A DNA stretch of 64,000 nt from Aquibium microcysteis (GCF_014495845.1 NZ_CP061080.1:3151001-3215000), one strand, 5' to 3'; shown: positions 24,722-34,995, counted from the first letter of the stretch. The notes: a model not told the origin generated them from the letters alone. Translations and numbers: made by a program.

Positions 24722-25984
24722 TTACTTCCCCGGAAACTGCACCGTGAACGACGCACCTTCGCCCAGTGTCGAGCGGATGATCAGCCGTGCGTCGTGGCGG
24801 GTCAGGATGTGCTTGACGATGGCGAGGCCGAGGCCGGTGCCCTTCTGGGTGCGGCTGGTGTCGACATCGACGCGGTAGAAGCGTTCCGTCAACCGCGGGA
24901 TGTGCTCTTCGGGGATGCCCGGCCCGAAATCGCGCACCGTGACCCGCGGGCCGGCGGCCCCCTGTCCCCTCTCCACCGTCACCACCACGCGCTTGCCGTC
25001 CTGGCCGTACTTGATGGCGTTCTCGAGCAGGTTCTCGAACACCTGGATCAGTTCGTCGCGCATGCCGCGCAGCGTGACCGGCTCGGCCGGATAGACCCTC
25101 TCGATCTCCACCCCGCTTTCCGATGCCAGATGGCGCAGCGCATCGACCACGCCGTCGATCAGCGCCTTCAGGTCGAGCGGCTCGGCTGGCGCCGAAGAGG
25201 ACTTCATCTCCAGCCGCGACAGCGACAGGAGGTCGTCGATCAGCCGCGCCATGCGGCCCGTCTGGGTCTGCATGATCTGCAGGAACTGGTCGCGCGCCCG
25301 TGCATCGTTGCGGGCCGGGCCGCGCAGCGTCTCGACGAAGCCGGCGATCGAGGCCAGCGGCGTGCGCAGCTCGTGACTGGCATTGGCGATGAAGTCGGAG
25401 CGCATGCGGTCGATGCGGCGCATCTCGCTCTGGTCCTTGAACACGAGCACGAACAGCCCGCTGCCCTGCCCCAGGGCCGCACCGGCGACGCGGAACCAGC
25501 GCTCGATCGGCACCTTCTCCACGTAGTCGCCGGAAGACGGCCCGCCGGCGTCGGCGAGCAGCTGGGCGACGAGGCCCTGGAGTTCCGGAGTGCGGAAACG
25601 CAGCGTCAGGAGCGTGCCCGCGTCGAGTTTCCCGAAGGCGGCGCGCGCGGCCGCATTGGCATTGGTGATCATGCCGTGCCGGTCGAACACGATCAGCGGA
25701 TCGGGCACGGCTTCGGCGAGTTCGCGGGCCGGGTGGCCGTCGAGCCCGATCACCGCGGCCGCCTTGGCCTCGCTCTTGCGGAGCCGTGCGGTGCGGTGCG
25801 GTGCGAGCACGGCGACCGCCGCGATGCCGGCGAAGGCCAGCGCCTGCCAGAGCGGCGAAACGCCGCCGGCCAGGCCAAGCCCGCCGATCGCGGCGGCCGA
25901 GGCCATCAGTACCCAGCGCGTCTCTGCCAACCGCGCCACGACGACGCGTCCCCCGGCCGGCGTATCGCCCTCGGTCTCGCTCAT
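24722..25984 (-). CDS. phoR: PhoR-like sensor histidine kinase
   Basis: A 420-residue membrane kinase. Two transmembrane helices lie at about 26-43 and 47-63, followed by a PAS domain (AEAVPDPLIVFDRHGMITNAN) and the kinase core. The phosphorylated histidine is H204 in FIANASHELRTPL; N, G1 and G2 boxes follow (FENLLENAIKYG, RDFGPGIPEEHI, GTGLGLAIVKHIL). The layout and motifs are those of the phosphate-starvation kinase PhoR. No response regulator gene is adjacent, so its partner PhoB would be elsewhere. The ATG at 25984 gives the usual short cytoplasmic start. It is divergent from ppk2. Confidence 0.85.
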   Translation of the reverse strand: MSETEGDTPAGGRVVVARLAETRWVLMASAAAIGGLGLAGGVSPLWQALAFAGIAAVAVLAPHRTARLRKSEAKAAAVIGLDGHPARELAEAVPDPLIVFDRHGMITNANAAARAAFGKLDAGTLLTLRFRTPELQGLVAQLLADAGGPSSGDYVEKVPIERWFRVAGAALGQGSGLFVLVFKDQSEMRRIDRMRSDFIANASHELRTPLASIAGFVETLRGPARNDARARDQFLQIMQTQTGRMARLIDDLLSLSRLEMKSSSAPAEPLDLKALIDGVVDALRHLASESGVEIERVYPAEPVTLRGMRDELIQVFENLLENAIKYGQDGKRVVVTVERGQGAAGPRVTVRDFGPGIPEEHIPRLTERFYRVDVDTSRTQKGTGLGLAIVKHILTRHDARLIIRSTLGEGASFTVQFPGK

Positions 25985-26094
25985 CGCATACTCCGCCGCC
26001 GCCCCGTTCCCGTCGTCCTGCCCGCCCGCCCCGGCTGGACGGAGCGCGGGTCGCTCAATAGCATGCCGGCATCCACCGTGAGGAGATTTCGGAA

Positions 26095-26994
26095 ATGCCG
26101 TCGCGACCAACGCCGCCCATGCCGCCCAACGAGCCGATCCGCATCGTCGTCGACGGGAAGGAGCGCGTCTTCGACATCGACGACCCGAAGCTGCCCGACT
26201 GGGTGGAGGACAAGGCGATGTCGGCGGGCGGCTATCCCTACGACAAGAAGATGGACAAGAAGGACTACGAGGAGACCTTGGAAAACCTCCAGGTCGAGCT
26301 CGTCAAGATGCAGTACTGGCTGCAGGCGACCGGCAAGCGCGTCATGATCCTGTTCGAGGGCCGCGACGCAGCCGGCAAGGGCGGCACCATCTTCGTCGTG
26401 CGGCAATACATGAACCCGCGCTCGGCCCGCAACGTCGCGCTGACCAAGCCGACGGAGACGGAGCGCGGACAATGGTACTTCCAGCGCTACGTCGCGCAGT
26501 TTCCCACCGCCGGCGAATTCGTGACCTTCGACCGCTCCTGGTACAACCGCGCCGGCGTGGAGCCGGTCATGGGTTTCTGCACGCCCGAACAGCACAGGCT
26601 TTTCCTCGAGGAGACGCCGAAATTCGAGCAGATGATCGTCGACGAAGGCATTCATTTCTTCAAGTTCTGGCTCAACATCGGCCAGGAGACCCAGCTCGAG
26701 CGTTTCCACGACCGGCGCCACGATCCGCTGAAGGTGTGGAAATTCTCGCCCATCGACCTCGCCGGCATGACGAAGTGGGACGACTACACCCGCGCGCGTG
26801 ACCGTATGATGAAGCACACCCACACCGACCATGCGCCGTGGACGGTGCTGCGGGCCAACGACAAGCGGCGTTCCCGGCTCGCCGCCATCCGCCGCATCCT
26901 GAAGACGCTGCCCTATGCCGGCCGCGACGACTCCGTGATTGGCGAGGAGGACGGCAAGATCGTCTGCTCGGGTCCCGACATCGTGGGCAAGTGA
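26095..26994 (+). CDS. ppk2: Polyphosphate kinase 2
   Basis: A 299-residue cytoplasmic enzyme that transfers phosphate between polyphosphate and nucleotides. Walker A is GRDAAGKGG at about 89-97, followed by the PPK2 signatures [13 protein letters not shown] and [17 protein letters not shown], and a lid segment [12 protein letters not shown]. Length matches single-domain class I PPK2. The gene is divergent from the PhoR-like kinase, which supports a phosphate/polyphosphate theme. Its last 82 bases overlap the convergent glycosyltransferase gene. Confidence 0.93.
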   Translation: MPSRPTPPMPPNEPIRIVVDGKERVFDIDDPKLPDWVEDKAMSAGGYPYDKKMDKKDYEETLENLQVELVKMQYWLQATGKRVMILFEGRDAAGKGGTIFVVRQYMNPRSARNVALTKPTETERGQWYFQRYVAQFPTAGEFVTFDRSWYNRAGVEPVMGFCTPEQHRLFLEETPKFEQMIVDEGIHFFKFWLNIGQETQLERFHDRRHDPLKVWKFSPIDLAGMTKWDDYTRARDRMMKHTHTDHAPWTVLRANDKRRSRLAAIRRILKTLPYAGRDDSVIGEEDGKIVCSGPDIVGK

Positions 26995-28991
26995 CGGCGA
27001 AGACGGGCGAGGAGCGACGCGCCTGCGAAGCCCTGTCCGCCGGGCGCCGCCTCGCGGCGATAGCGCCGGTGCGGGGTCTTGGCCCAGTGGTGCGGATTGC
27101 GTGCAAGCTCGAACACCGCGCGGTACCCGACCACCGACAGCATCATCCAGTAGGCCGGCGTGAGCAGCGCCGCCTTCCAGAAGCCGGCGCGCTCGCTCTG
27201 GTCCAGGCTCGACCACGACAGCAGCAGCTGCGCGCCGTAGCCGCCGATCACATTCATCGTCGCGAGCCCAAGGACGATGGCCTCATGTTGCGGCAGCGCG
27301 CCTTCGACGACGAGCCTGAACGCGAGCCCGACGGTGGTGACGAGAAGCAGCGGGTGCAGCAGCGCCGAAACCACGACGCCGCCGATCAGCAGGTGGAAGA
27401 TCGCGAAGGAGCCCGGTCCAAGTTCGCGGCAGAGCCGCCCCGGCATCCGCATGTGGACGAGCCACGTGTGCAGGAAGCCCTTGAACCAGCGCGTCCGCTG
27501 CCGGAACCAGATCGGCAGGGTTTCGGGGGCGTCCTCCAGCGTCGGTGGTGAGATCACCCCGACCCGATAGCCGAAGCGCGCGAGCCGGACGCCGAGATCG
27601 GCGTCCTCCGTGACGTTGTGCGGATCCCATCCGCCGACCTCTTCCAGCACGGCGCGCCGAAAATGGTTGGACGTGCCGCCGAGCGGCATCAGGAGGTCGC
27701 GTTCGGCCAGCCATGGCAGCAGTCCGCGAAAATGGGCGGCATATTCGATCCGGAACAGGAAGGGCAGCACGCCGAAGGCAGCGTTTGCGATCTGCAGCGG
27801 CGCCTGTACGCAGGCCAGATCCTCTCCGCCGGCGCGAAGCGCGTTCCACGCGGCCCGCAGCTGTTGCGGATGCGGCCGGTCTTCCGCATCGTAGAGCGCA
27901 ACGAGATCCCCGGTGCAGGTGGGCAGGGCGAAGTTGAGCGCCTTCGGCTTCGTGCGTGGCTGTCCCGGGGGGACTCGCACGATCTCCACCCAGGACCGCA
28001 GCGCATGACGCTCCAGGGCCGAGAGCGTCCCGGTATCGTCGGCCTCGCAGACGAGCTTCACCTCGAGACGGCTGCGCGGCCAGTCGATGCGGCCGAGGGC
28101 GGCGAGCAGGTCCGGTACGACGTCCGCCTCCCGGTGAAGGGCGATGAGGATGGAGTAGACGGGCAACGGCGAGCCATCGTCCGGGATGTCGGCGGCAGCG
28201 GCGAAAGGGCTGCGCTGCGCCCCTGCGAGCAGCCTGAGGCCGACACAGCCGAGGAAGAGCAGCGTCAGCACTCCCGAAAGAGCCAGTACCGTCGTCTTCG
28301 GCGCGGCATAGAGGAGCATCGGCACGCCCGCCAGGATGAGCCCGGTCGCGAAAGCCTGCCAGGGATTGGTGACGAAGCGCGCGGAAAGGTCGGGCGTGCG
28401 CCCGAACAGCCCGAGTGACGCTTCGCGTGACAAAGCCGGTCCGGCCCGCACCATCAGCGCCGCGCGCAGTGCGCCCGGGGTCGCCAGCACGAGGCGTCGG
28501 GCCAGCGCGGGCGCACCGCGGAGCCGCGCGCGCAGGCTCCCGAGGTCGAGATGGAAAGGAGCGACGACGAACAGCGCAGCGCCTCTTCGGCCGCGCAGCG
28601 TGACGGTGGCGTTCCGGCGCATCCCGCGCAGAACGGTGATGGCCTGGCTCTCGTCGATCACGAGCCGGTCCGCCGGCACGTTTGCAAGGAACCGGAGGCC
28701 GAGCGCCTTCGCCACCGCGGCGCACAGGAGGTCTTCCCGCACGCGCCCGGAGGCCAGAAGTTCGGCGTGGAAGCAGGTGCGGTTCGCCAATGCCCGCTCC
28801 GCGATCAGCCTGGCCATCCGGTCGTCGATGGCGAGCTCGCGGAGGACGTCCGCCCAGTCGTCGAGCAGCCGCAAGCGGACGTCGAGGCTCGTCTTTTCGA
28901 GCCGGTCGCCGACGATCCCGTCGATCGGAACTGCCTGCACGGGATGCACTTCGCGGCTTGCGGATCTTTTCCGCGTCCACGCGTCGCCCAT
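26913..28991 (-). CDS. Membrane glycosyltransferase family 2 with N-terminal MshEN-like domain
   Basis: A 692-residue inner-membrane glycosyltransferase. Residues about 35-130 resemble the MshEN/GspE N-terminal domain, a module known for cyclic-di-GMP binding in some proteins. The GT-A domain lies at about 260-500: [10 protein letters not shown] holds the metal-binding acidic pair, VTEDADLG the catalytic base, and [12 protein letters not shown] the Q-x2-R-W product motif of processive GT2 enzymes. Membrane helices flank it at about 215-250 and beyond 525. The start at 28991 follows an AAGGGGGA site. It may build an exopolysaccharide; the product is unknown. Confidence 0.82.
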   Translation of the reverse strand: MGDAWTRKRSASREVHPVQAVPIDGIVGDRLEKTSLDVRLRLLDDWADVLRELAIDDRMARLIAERALANRTCFHAELLASGRVREDLLCAAVAKALGLRFLANVPADRLVIDESQAITVLRGMRRNATVTLRGRRGAALFVVAPFHLDLGSLRARLRGAPALARRLVLATPGALRAALMVRAGPALSREASLGLFGRTPDLSARFVTNPWQAFATGLILAGVPMLLYAAPKTTVLALSGVLTLLFLGCVGLRLLAGAQRSPFAAAADIPDDGSPLPVYSILIALHREADVVPDLLAALGRIDWPRSRLEVKLVCEADDTGTLSALERHALRSWVEIVRVPPGQPRTKPKALNFALPTCTGDLVALYDAEDRPHPQQLRAAWNALRAGGEDLACVQAPLQIANAAFGVLPFLFRIEYAAHFRGLLPWLAERDLLMPLGGTSNHFRRAVLEEVGGWDPHNVTEDADLGVRLARFGYRVGVISPPTLEDAPETLPIWFRQRTRWFKGFLHTWLVHMRMPGRLCRELGPGSFAIFHLLIGGVVVSALLHPLLLVTTVGLAFRLVVEGALPQHEAIVLGLATMNVIGGYGAQLLLSWSSLDQSERAGFWKAALLTPAYWMMLSVVGYRAVFELARNPHHWAKTPHRRYRREAAPGGQGFAGASLLARLRRHLPTMSGPEQTILPSSSPITESSRPA

Positions 28992-29407
28992 CGGTCCCCC
29001 TTCGGATCCGCCCCGATCCGCCGTCAGTCAAGGCGGTCCGAACGGCGTGCGACGACGACTCTGCGGTCGCCGGTTCGTCGCAGCTCCCTGACTGTGGTTT
29101 CCTTTCGCTCCTCAACCCAGTCTAGAAGACCGGCCTACACTTGTCGATATTGATGTACAATCATTGCGTGATTTCGCGAATGCAAGAAAAACCGCAAACG
29201 GATGGAGAGGTCTCGCCCGCTGAACCGCCGAAGACAGGCCCGGGGACGTTTGCGAAAGCATGCCGGCCAAGGATCCCGGCGGGCCGTCGGGATGATGCCC
29301 GATGGCGCGTTGCCCGCCTTGCCGCCGGATCGGCTGACCTGCTATCGAGGGCTGTCGTCCGTTTGCCCCCGAGGCGGCCGGCAAAGGGAGAATGGCAGCT
29401 GTCTCGC
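28992..29407. other. Intergenic stretch, no gene seen
   Basis: This 416-base gap lies between the divergent glycosyltransferase and solute-binding protein genes. Frames are open across it in both directions but none has a ribosome site or a recognisable product. An AT-rich patch around 29140-29170 is the likely promoter region for one or both genes. I see no repeat or RNA structure in it. Confidence 0.5.
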
Positions 29408-30229
29408 ATGATCCGGCTCATCCTGCTGCTACTGTTGTCGATGACCTCGGCGTCGGCTCAGGAACTGACGCCGAACTTCTGGGATGCTCGGGAACGGCTG
29501 CCGAAGCCCGAGATCACCGACCTCACACGGCTGCGCTTCCTGACGACGGTCGATTTTCCGCCCTTCAACTTCCTGGACGAAGCGGGACGGCTGTCCGGCT
29601 TCCACATCGACCTCGCACGGGCCATCTGCGCGGAACTCGGCTTGGGAGAGGAATGCCAGATTCAGGCCTTGCCCTGGGCCGACCTCCCGGACGCGCTGGA
29701 GGCCGGCGAAGGGGAAGCGCTCCTCGCGGGGATCGCGATCACGCGGGAGAACCGCGATCGCTTCGCCTTCTCGCGGCCCTACCTGCAACTGCCCGCCCGC
29801 TTCGTCGCGCGGCGCGACAAGACCCTGGCAGAGCCGATGTTCCGCGCGACGGCGGGGCTGCGGATCGGGGTCCGGGACGGATCGGCACACGAGCGCATCC
29901 TGCGCGATCTCTTCCCGCAGACGAAGGTGGTCGTTTACAGCCGCGCCGACTGGATGCTCGGCGACCTGCGCGAGGGCAAGACCGATGCCGTTTTCGACGA
30001 TGGCATGCGGCTGTCCTTCTGGCTGGCCGGGACGGATTCGGAGAACTGCTGCCGTTTCGCAGGCGGACCCTACCTGCTCCCCGGTTATCTGGGAACCGGC
30101 ATGGCGATCGCGGTGCGACCGGAAGACGAGAAGCTCGTCGATGCGTTCGACTACGCGCTGCGGGAGATCGATGCGAAGGGCATCTTCGCGGAGCTCTACC
30201 TGCGCTATTTTCCGATCGGTTTCTTCTGA
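29408..30229 (+). CDS. Family 3 extracellular solute-binding protein
   Basis: A 273-residue periplasmic binding protein with a signal peptide (MIRLILLLLLSMTSASA, cleavage before QE). The SBP_bac_3 fold shows in RFLTTVDFPPFNFLDEAGRLSGFHIDLARAI and, near the middle, GLRIGVRDGSAHERIL and EGKTDAVFDDGMRLSFWLAG. Such proteins bind amino acids or similar solutes for an ABC importer, but no permease or ATPase gene is adjacent. The ATG at 29408 is chosen for the signal peptide. The gene ends by overlapping the next convergent gene by 25 bases. Confidence 0.85.
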   Translation: MIRLILLLLLSMTSASAQELTPNFWDARERLPKPEITDLTRLRFLTTVDFPPFNFLDEAGRLSGFHIDLARAICAELGLGEECQIQALPWADLPDALEAGEGEALLAGIAITRENRDRFAFSRPYLQLPARFVARRDKTLAEPMFRATAGLRIGVRDGSAHERILRDLFPQTKVVVYSRADWMLGDLREGKTDAVFDDGMRLSFWLAGTDSENCCRFAGGPYLLPGYLGTGMAIAVRPEDEKLVDAFDYALREIDAKGIFAELYLRYFPIGFF

Positions 30230-31041
30230 CCGCCGGCTCCGGCGTTCGACCCGCGGAACGGCAGAACCAGCGCCCACCGCAGATCGGCGGTAGAGCCGTC
30301 GCGGAACTCGCGCAGGCCGATTTCCATCCCGTCGTGCCCGAGCTGCGGCTGGTCGTTGTAGGTGCCGAAGATCCTGTCCCAGAAGGGAAAGTTGAAACCG
30401 TAGTTGGAATCGGTCTCGGCAGGGATCGAGGAATGATGCACCCGGTGCATGTCGGGCGTCACGACGAACCGACGAAGCACGCGGTCGAGACCGGCAGGAA
30501 GCCGGGCGTTGGCGTGGTTGAACATCGCCATGCCGTTGAGCACGATCTCGAACACCAGCACCGCCGCGACCGGCACGCCGAGCGCCACGACGACGGCCGC
30601 CTTCCAGACCATGGACAGCACGATCTCGAGGGGGTGGAAACGCAGTGCGGTGGTGAGATCGAAGCCGGTGTCGGCGTGATGCATGCGATGGATGCGCCAC
30701 AGGATCGGGATCCTGTGGCTTGCCCAGTGCTCCAGCCAGACCGCGAGGTCGAGAATGACGAAACCGAGGAGGCCGGCGATGACCGGATCCACGCCGACCC
30801 ACCTGAACAGGCCGAGCTGTCGTGTCTCGGCCCAGAGCGCGGCGCCCACCGCCGCCGCCGGAAACAGGATGCGGACCAGCACCGAAGACAGAACGACCAT
30901 CGCCAGATTGGTGAACCAGCGGCGGCTCTTCAGGGCGCCGCGCATCTCGGCGCGCTCGAGCCGCGGCGACCAGAGTTCGAAGGCTGCCATCGCCGCGAAT
31001 ATCGACAGGAAGGCCGTCAGTCGAATCGCTGCTTCGGACAT
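30205..31041 (-). CDS. Sterol desaturase/fatty acid hydroxylase family protein
   Basis: A 278-residue integral membrane diiron enzyme. The histidine clusters are visible as EHWASH, HRMHHAD, FNHAN and MHRVHHSS, spaced between about residues 105 and 215, with membrane helices before and between. It probably hydroxylates or desaturates a membrane lipid; the substrate is not evident. The last 25 bases overlap the solute-binding protein gene on the other strand. Confidence 0.85.
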   Translation of the reverse strand: MSEAAIRLTAFLSIFAAMAAFELWSPRLERAEMRGALKSRRWFTNLAMVVLSSVLVRILFPAAAVGAALWAETRQLGLFRWVGVDPVIAGLLGFVILDLAVWLEHWASHRIPILWRIHRMHHADTGFDLTTALRFHPLEIVLSMVWKAAVVVALGVPVAAVLVFEIVLNGMAMFNHANARLPAGLDRVLRRFVVTPDMHRVHHSSIPAETDSNYGFNFPFWDRIFGTYNDQPQLGHDGMEIGLREFRDGSTADLRWALVLPFRGSNAGAGGQKKPIGK

Positions 31042-31139
31042 CGCTCATTCCTCGCGCAGACGGTCTCCGGCTATGGACCGCCCTCAGATGACGCCTCGCC
31101 AAAACACGTCCAAGCCACGTTGCGGTGAAGCAGCGCGGC

Positions 31140-31568
31140 TCAGACCATTGCGCGGTGGCGGATGACGGCGGCGCGTTCGATGGCGGCGGCAGTCAGGGAA
31201 TCCAGCCCAAGATGCCCGCGCAGGATCTGGAGGATGCGGAGTTCCTCGGGACGGACCTGCCGGTCGGCTGCCGCGATCTCCACCGCGAAGGCATAGGCAG
31301 TGTCGCGCAGACGTGCCGGGATCGCCTCGGCGATCGACGCGATGATGTCGTTCAGCGCGCCGTCCTGCTGCAGCAGCTGGTGGCTGCGCCGCGTGACGTC
31401 GAGCAGTTTCTCGGGATCGAAATCCGCGAAGGCCGGCATGGTCTGCACGACGGTGCCCATCTTGGCCAGTTCCCGGTCGGTCATGTTGCTGTCGGAAGCC
31501 GATACCACCACCATGATGTGGACGAGGGCTTCCTGGACGCTGGCGGGACGGATCAATTCTGGCTCCAT
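31140..31568 (-). CDS. TerB-like tellurite resistance family protein
   Basis: A 142-residue all-helical cytoplasmic protein. The pattern EALVHIMVVVSASDSNMTDREL near the start and YAFAVEIAAADRQVRPEELRILQIL in the second half are the two TerB/DjlA N-terminal acidic repeats that may bind metal ions. The role in alphaproteobacteria is uncertain. The ATG at 31568 gives the natural domain start; a much longer frame upstream overlaps lysK on the other strand and is not coding. Confidence 0.75.
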   Translation of the reverse strand: MEPELIRPASVQEALVHIMVVVSASDSNMTDRELAKMGTVVQTMPAFADFDPEKLLDVTRRSHQLLQQDGALNDIIASIAEAIPARLRDTAYAFAVEIAAADRQVRPEELRILQILRGHLGLDSLTAAAIERAAVIRHRAMV

Positions 31569-31691
31569 GTCTGACGGATCTTGTCGTGCGAAGGTAGGAA
31601 CCGGCCGGCCGCCCCGCAAGGAAAAACGCCGCGCGTCATTGACGCTCCCCCTGCCCCGGCCTAGAGCGTTGCACCCACCCGCAAAGAGCCG

Positions 31692-33344
31692 ATGACCACA
31701 GCCACGCCAATGATCGACCCGTCGCCCGAAATCCTCGCAGCCGCCCGCGAAAGCAAGGCCTGGCCGTTCGAGGAAGCGAAGAAGATCATCGCCCGCTACG
31801 CCGACGGCGGCTTTCCCGAAACGGTGCTCTTCGAGACAGGCTACGGCCCCTCGGGCCTGCCGCATATCGGCACCTTCGGCGAGGTGGCCCGCACGACGAT
31901 GGTGCGCCACGCCTTCCGCGTGCTGACCGAAGACAAAGTGGCGACCCGTCTGCTGTGCTTCTCGGACGACATGGACGGCATGCGCAAGATCCCGGACAAC
32001 GTGCCGGACCGGTCGTTTCTGGAGCCGCACCTGCACAAGCCCTTGACCGTGGTCCCGAACCCATTCGGCGGCGACTACGAGAGCTTCGGCCATCACAACA
32101 ACGCGATGCTCAGGCGCTTCCTCGACACGTTCGGCTTCGACTACGAATTCGCCAGCGCGACCGACTACTACCGGTCGGGTCGGTTCGACGACATCCTGCG
32201 GCGGGTGGCCGAGCGCTACGACGCCGTAATGGCGATCATGCTGCCGACGCTGGGCGAGGAGCGTCGCGCCACATATTCGCCCTTCCTCCCGATCTCGCCG
32301 AAGACGGGCCGCGTCCTCTACGTGCCGATGAAGAAGGTCGACGCGCAGGCCGGCACAGTCACCTTCGACGACGAGGACGGCACCGAGACGACGCTGCCGG
32401 TGACGGGCGGCAAGGTGAAGCTGCAGTGGAAGCCGGATTTCGGCGCCCGCTGGGCGGCGCTGGGGGTCGACTTCGAGATGTTCGGCAAGGATCACGGTCC
32501 GAACATGGGCGTCTACGACCGGATCTGCGAGGCGCTCGGCGGCCGCGCCCCGGAGCACTTCGTCTACGAACTGTTTCTCGACGAGAACGGCCAGAAGATC
32601 TCGAAGTCGAAGGGCAACGGGCTCACCATCGACGAATGGCTGACCTACGCCCCGACCGAGAGCCTGGCGCTCTACATGTTCCAGCGCCCGCGCCAGGCCA
32701 AGAAGCTCTATTTCGACGTCATCCCGCGCGCCGTCGACGAATACTACCAGTTCCTCTCGGCTTACAGGCGTCAGGACTGGAAGGAGCGGCTGGGCAACCC
32801 CGTCTGGCACATCCACTCGGGCGAGCCGCCGGAAATCGAGATGCCGGTCTCCTTCGCCCTGCTGCTCAACCTCGTCAGCGCGTCGAACGCGCACGAGCCC
32901 GGCGTGCTCTGGGGCTTCATCTCGCGCCACGCGCCGGGCGTGACGCCGCAGACCCATCCCGAACTCGACAGGCTGGTCGGCTACGCGATCCGCTATTTCG
33001 ACGATTTCGTGAAACCGGAGAAGACCTTCCGCCCGGCGGACGAGGTCGAGCGGCAGGCGCTGCAGGCGCTGGCGGACAGGCTTGGGACCCTGCCCGACGG
33101 CGCCGACGGCGAGGCGATTCAGAATGCCGCGCTCGACGTCGCGCGCGGCATCGAGCGCTATCAGGACCATGCGAAGAAGAGCCCGACCGGCGGTCCCGGC
33201 GTGTCGGTGGCCTTCTTCCAGATGATCTACGAGGTGGTGCTCGGCCAGGAACGCGGACCGCGCTTCGGCTCCTTCGCCGCACTCTACGGCGTCGCGGAGA
33301 CGAGATCTCTCATCGCAAAGGCGCTCGCCGGTACCCTCGACTGA
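31692..33344 (+). CDS. lysK: Lysyl-tRNA synthetase, class I
   Basis: A 550-residue class I aminoacyl-tRNA synthetase that charges tRNA-Lys. The HIGH-type motif appears as [13 protein letters not shown] at about 57-69 and the KMSKS-type motif as KISKSKGNG at about 303-311. Class I LysRS is typical of archaea and alphaproteobacteria and replaces the class II LysS. The C-terminal third is the alpha-helical anticodon-binding cage. The gene appears to be monocistronic. Confidence 0.96.
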   Translation: MTTATPMIDPSPEILAAARESKAWPFEEAKKIIARYADGGFPETVLFETGYGPSGLPHIGTFGEVARTTMVRHAFRVLTEDKVATRLLCFSDDMDGMRKIPDNVPDRSFLEPHLHKPLTVVPNPFGGDYESFGHHNNAMLRRFLDTFGFDYEFASATDYYRSGRFDDILRRVAERYDAVMAIMLPTLGEERRATYSPFLPISPKTGRVLYVPMKKVDAQAGTVTFDDEDGTETTLPVTGGKVKLQWKPDFGARWAALGVDFEMFGKDHGPNMGVYDRICEALGGRAPEHFVYELFLDENGQKISKSKGNGLTIDEWLTYAPTESLALYMFQRPRQAKKLYFDVIPRAVDEYYQFLSAYRRQDWKERLGNPVWHIHSGEPPEIEMPVSFALLLNLVSASNAHEPGVLWGFISRHAPGVTPQTHPELDRLVGYAIRYFDDFVKPEKTFRPADEVERQALQALADRLGTLPDGADGEAIQNAALDVARGIERYQDHAKKSPTGGPGVSVAFFQMIYEVVLGQERGPRFGSFAALYGVAETRSLIAKALAGTLD

Positions 33345-33435
33345 CGGCCGCGCCGCTGGGCCGGGCGGGCGGTCCAGGGGATGTGCCGTCGAGGTTTCGG
33401 GGCGGTCCGTCAACGACGGAACGAGACCATTTCGC

Positions 33436-34254
33436 TCAGTAGAGGCCTTTCGGCTCCGGCAGCGGCCGACGTTCGATGACGGATGGTTCGGGCTCCGCTG
33501 CCGGTGCCGCGTCGACGAGAGGCGGTGCGGCGGTGGTCGGAGCCTGCATGGCCCCGGCCGGTGCCGCGTCGCCCCCCGGCACGGGAGACGGCGGCAGCGG
33601 TGCCGGTCCCGTCCCGAACATGCCTCGGCGCGCTTCGACGGCTTCGGCCTGTTCCTCGCCATAGGGGCCGGTGCTGGATACTTTCGCCCATCCATTCGAT
33701 ACCAGCCACGCGCCGAGATCCTGCGATCCGACGCGGCAGCTGGCGGTGAGCATGGCGGGCAATTCGCCGTCGGGCAGGTCGCAATCGAGCGCCCGTCCGC
33801 GCAGGAAGGACCGGAACGCGGTGCGCGCGACCATGCCGCAAGGCCAGTCGCCATCGTCGCCGCTGCAGAGGCGCTCGGGCTCGAGAACCTCGATGCCTGC
33901 GATGACGATGGTCAGCCCCTCGGCCTCCATGCGTCCCGCCGCCGTTGCCACGGGGCGGAAGAACTGCGGTCTGGCGGTCCCTTCTCCGCCCGCGTCGTTC
34001 GCCGATCCGCGTGCCCTCGCACGCTCGGGCGGGCCTGCGGTTCCGAGCTCGCTCAGCGGTTCGCGCGGCGCCTCGCGTTCGAGTTCGCCGGCGTCGACCG
34101 CCGGTGGAGCGACGATCTCCGGAGCGATCTGCCGGATCGGCCGGCCGCCGTCGTCCGTCGCCTGGGCGAGCAGCAACGGGGCCGCATCGGCACGGGCGGT
34201 AGCGAACGAGACCGCGGCGAGCGCGAGGGCGGGGAAAAACCTGATTGCGGTCAC
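33436..34254 (-). CDS. Secreted nuclease-homologue (SNase-like) protein
   Basis: A 272-residue protein with a signal peptide (cleavage near ARADA) and low-complexity Pro/Ala-rich ends. A central domain at about 110-210 contains DGDWPCGMVARTAFRSFLRGRALDCDL and LGAWLVSNGWAK, which follows the staphylococcal nuclease (OB-fold) pattern, but the catalytic arginines are not clearly placed, so enzyme activity is doubtful. Similar proteins are common, uncharacterised, in Hyphomicrobiales. It follows the S24 repressor gene by one base and is probably co-transcribed with it. Confidence 0.65.
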   Translation of the reverse strand: MTAIRFFPALALAAVSFATARADAAPLLLAQATDDGGRPIRQIAPEIVAPPAVDAGELEREAPREPLSELGTAGPPERARARGSANDAGGEGTARPQFFRPVATAAGRMEAEGLTIVIAGIEVLEPERLCSGDDGDWPCGMVARTAFRSFLRGRALDCDLPDGELPAMLTASCRVGSQDLGAWLVSNGWAKVSSTGPYGEEQAEAVEARRGMFGTGPAPLPPSPVPGGDAAPAGAMQAPTTAAPPLVDAAPAAEPEPSVIERRPLPEPKGLY

Positions 34255-34255
34255 C

Positions 34256-34915
34256 TTACTGGCTCGCCCAGACGATGCGCGCCATCCACTCGACCTGCGT
34301 GATCGGGATCACGCGGGGCTGGTGCTCGGCATTGAGGGAAAGCAGTTCCACCTGCTTCGACGTCCGTTTCGCAAGCACCTTGGCCATGACTTCGCCGAAG
34401 GTCGTCTTGACCACCACACGGTCGCCCTTCCGGATCGAGGCGCCCGGCTCCACGATCAGCACGTCGCCGTCGCGATAGAGCGGCAGCATCGAATCGCCCT
34501 GAACGCCGAGCGCATAGGCCGAATCCGACGACCGGTCCGGAATCTCCACCAGGTCCCACCCATGCCCCGCGGGGAAGCCGGCATCGTCGAAAAACCCGCC
34601 GGCCCCCGCCTGTGCGAAGCCGATCAGCGGTACGGAAGAGCGTTGGGCCGGCAAGGGCCGGTCGAGCGCCCGCGACCGTCCGCGACCGGGCTCGACCAGC
34701 GCGATGAACTCGTCGAGCGAAGCGCCCGTGGCTTCCATGATCTTGGCGAGCGACTCGGTCGACGGCCAGCGCGGTCGGCCGTCGGCGGACTGGCGCTTCG
34801 ACTTGTTGAACGCAGTGGAATCGAGTCCAGCACGCTTGGCGAGGCCCGACGCCGACAGCGAATAGCGGTCGGCGAGCGCGTCGATCGCCGCCCAGACACG
34901 GTCGTGCGAGAGCAT
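34256..34915 (-). CDS. S24/LexA-like helix-turn-helix repressor
   Basis: A 219-residue regulator with an N-terminal helix-turn-helix (SASGLAKRAGLDSTAFNKSKR at about 20-40) and a C-terminal S24 peptidase-like domain. The Ser-Lys dyad is likely S in GDSMLPLY and K in VVVKTTFG. An Ala-Gly pair in FAQAGAGGFF lies where the LexA cleavage site would be. It resembles phage CI-type and chromosomal LexA-like regulators; no phage genes are nearby. The start at 34915 is preferred over 34933 because the HTH begins there in relatives. Confidence 0.8.
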   Translation of the reverse strand: MLSHDRVWAAIDALADRYSLSASGLAKRAGLDSTAFNKSKRQSADGRPRWPSTESLAKIMEATGASLDEFIALVEPGRGRSRALDRPLPAQRSSVPLIGFAQAGAGGFFDDAGFPAGHGWDLVEIPDRSSDSAYALGVQGDSMLPLYRDGDVLIVEPGASIRKGDRVVVKTTFGEVMAKVLAKRTSKQVELLSLNAEHQPRVIPITQVEWMARIVWASQ

Positions 34916-34995
34916 CACCGCTCTCCTTCGCAACAGGAATATATGCCTTCGCTCCGGTTCTAGCGTCCGGCGCCGGCCTTGTCCAGCGGATCGCG

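Noticed and set aside
29161..29421. Minus-strand frame in the gap before the solute-binding protein
   Set aside because: No ribosome site, no motif, and codon use unlike neighbours; the interval is best read as regulatory.
31569..33854. Very long extension of the TerB-like frame
   Set aside because: It runs antisense to lysK, which has intact HIGH and KMSKS-type motifs. The TerB domain begins naturally at 31568.
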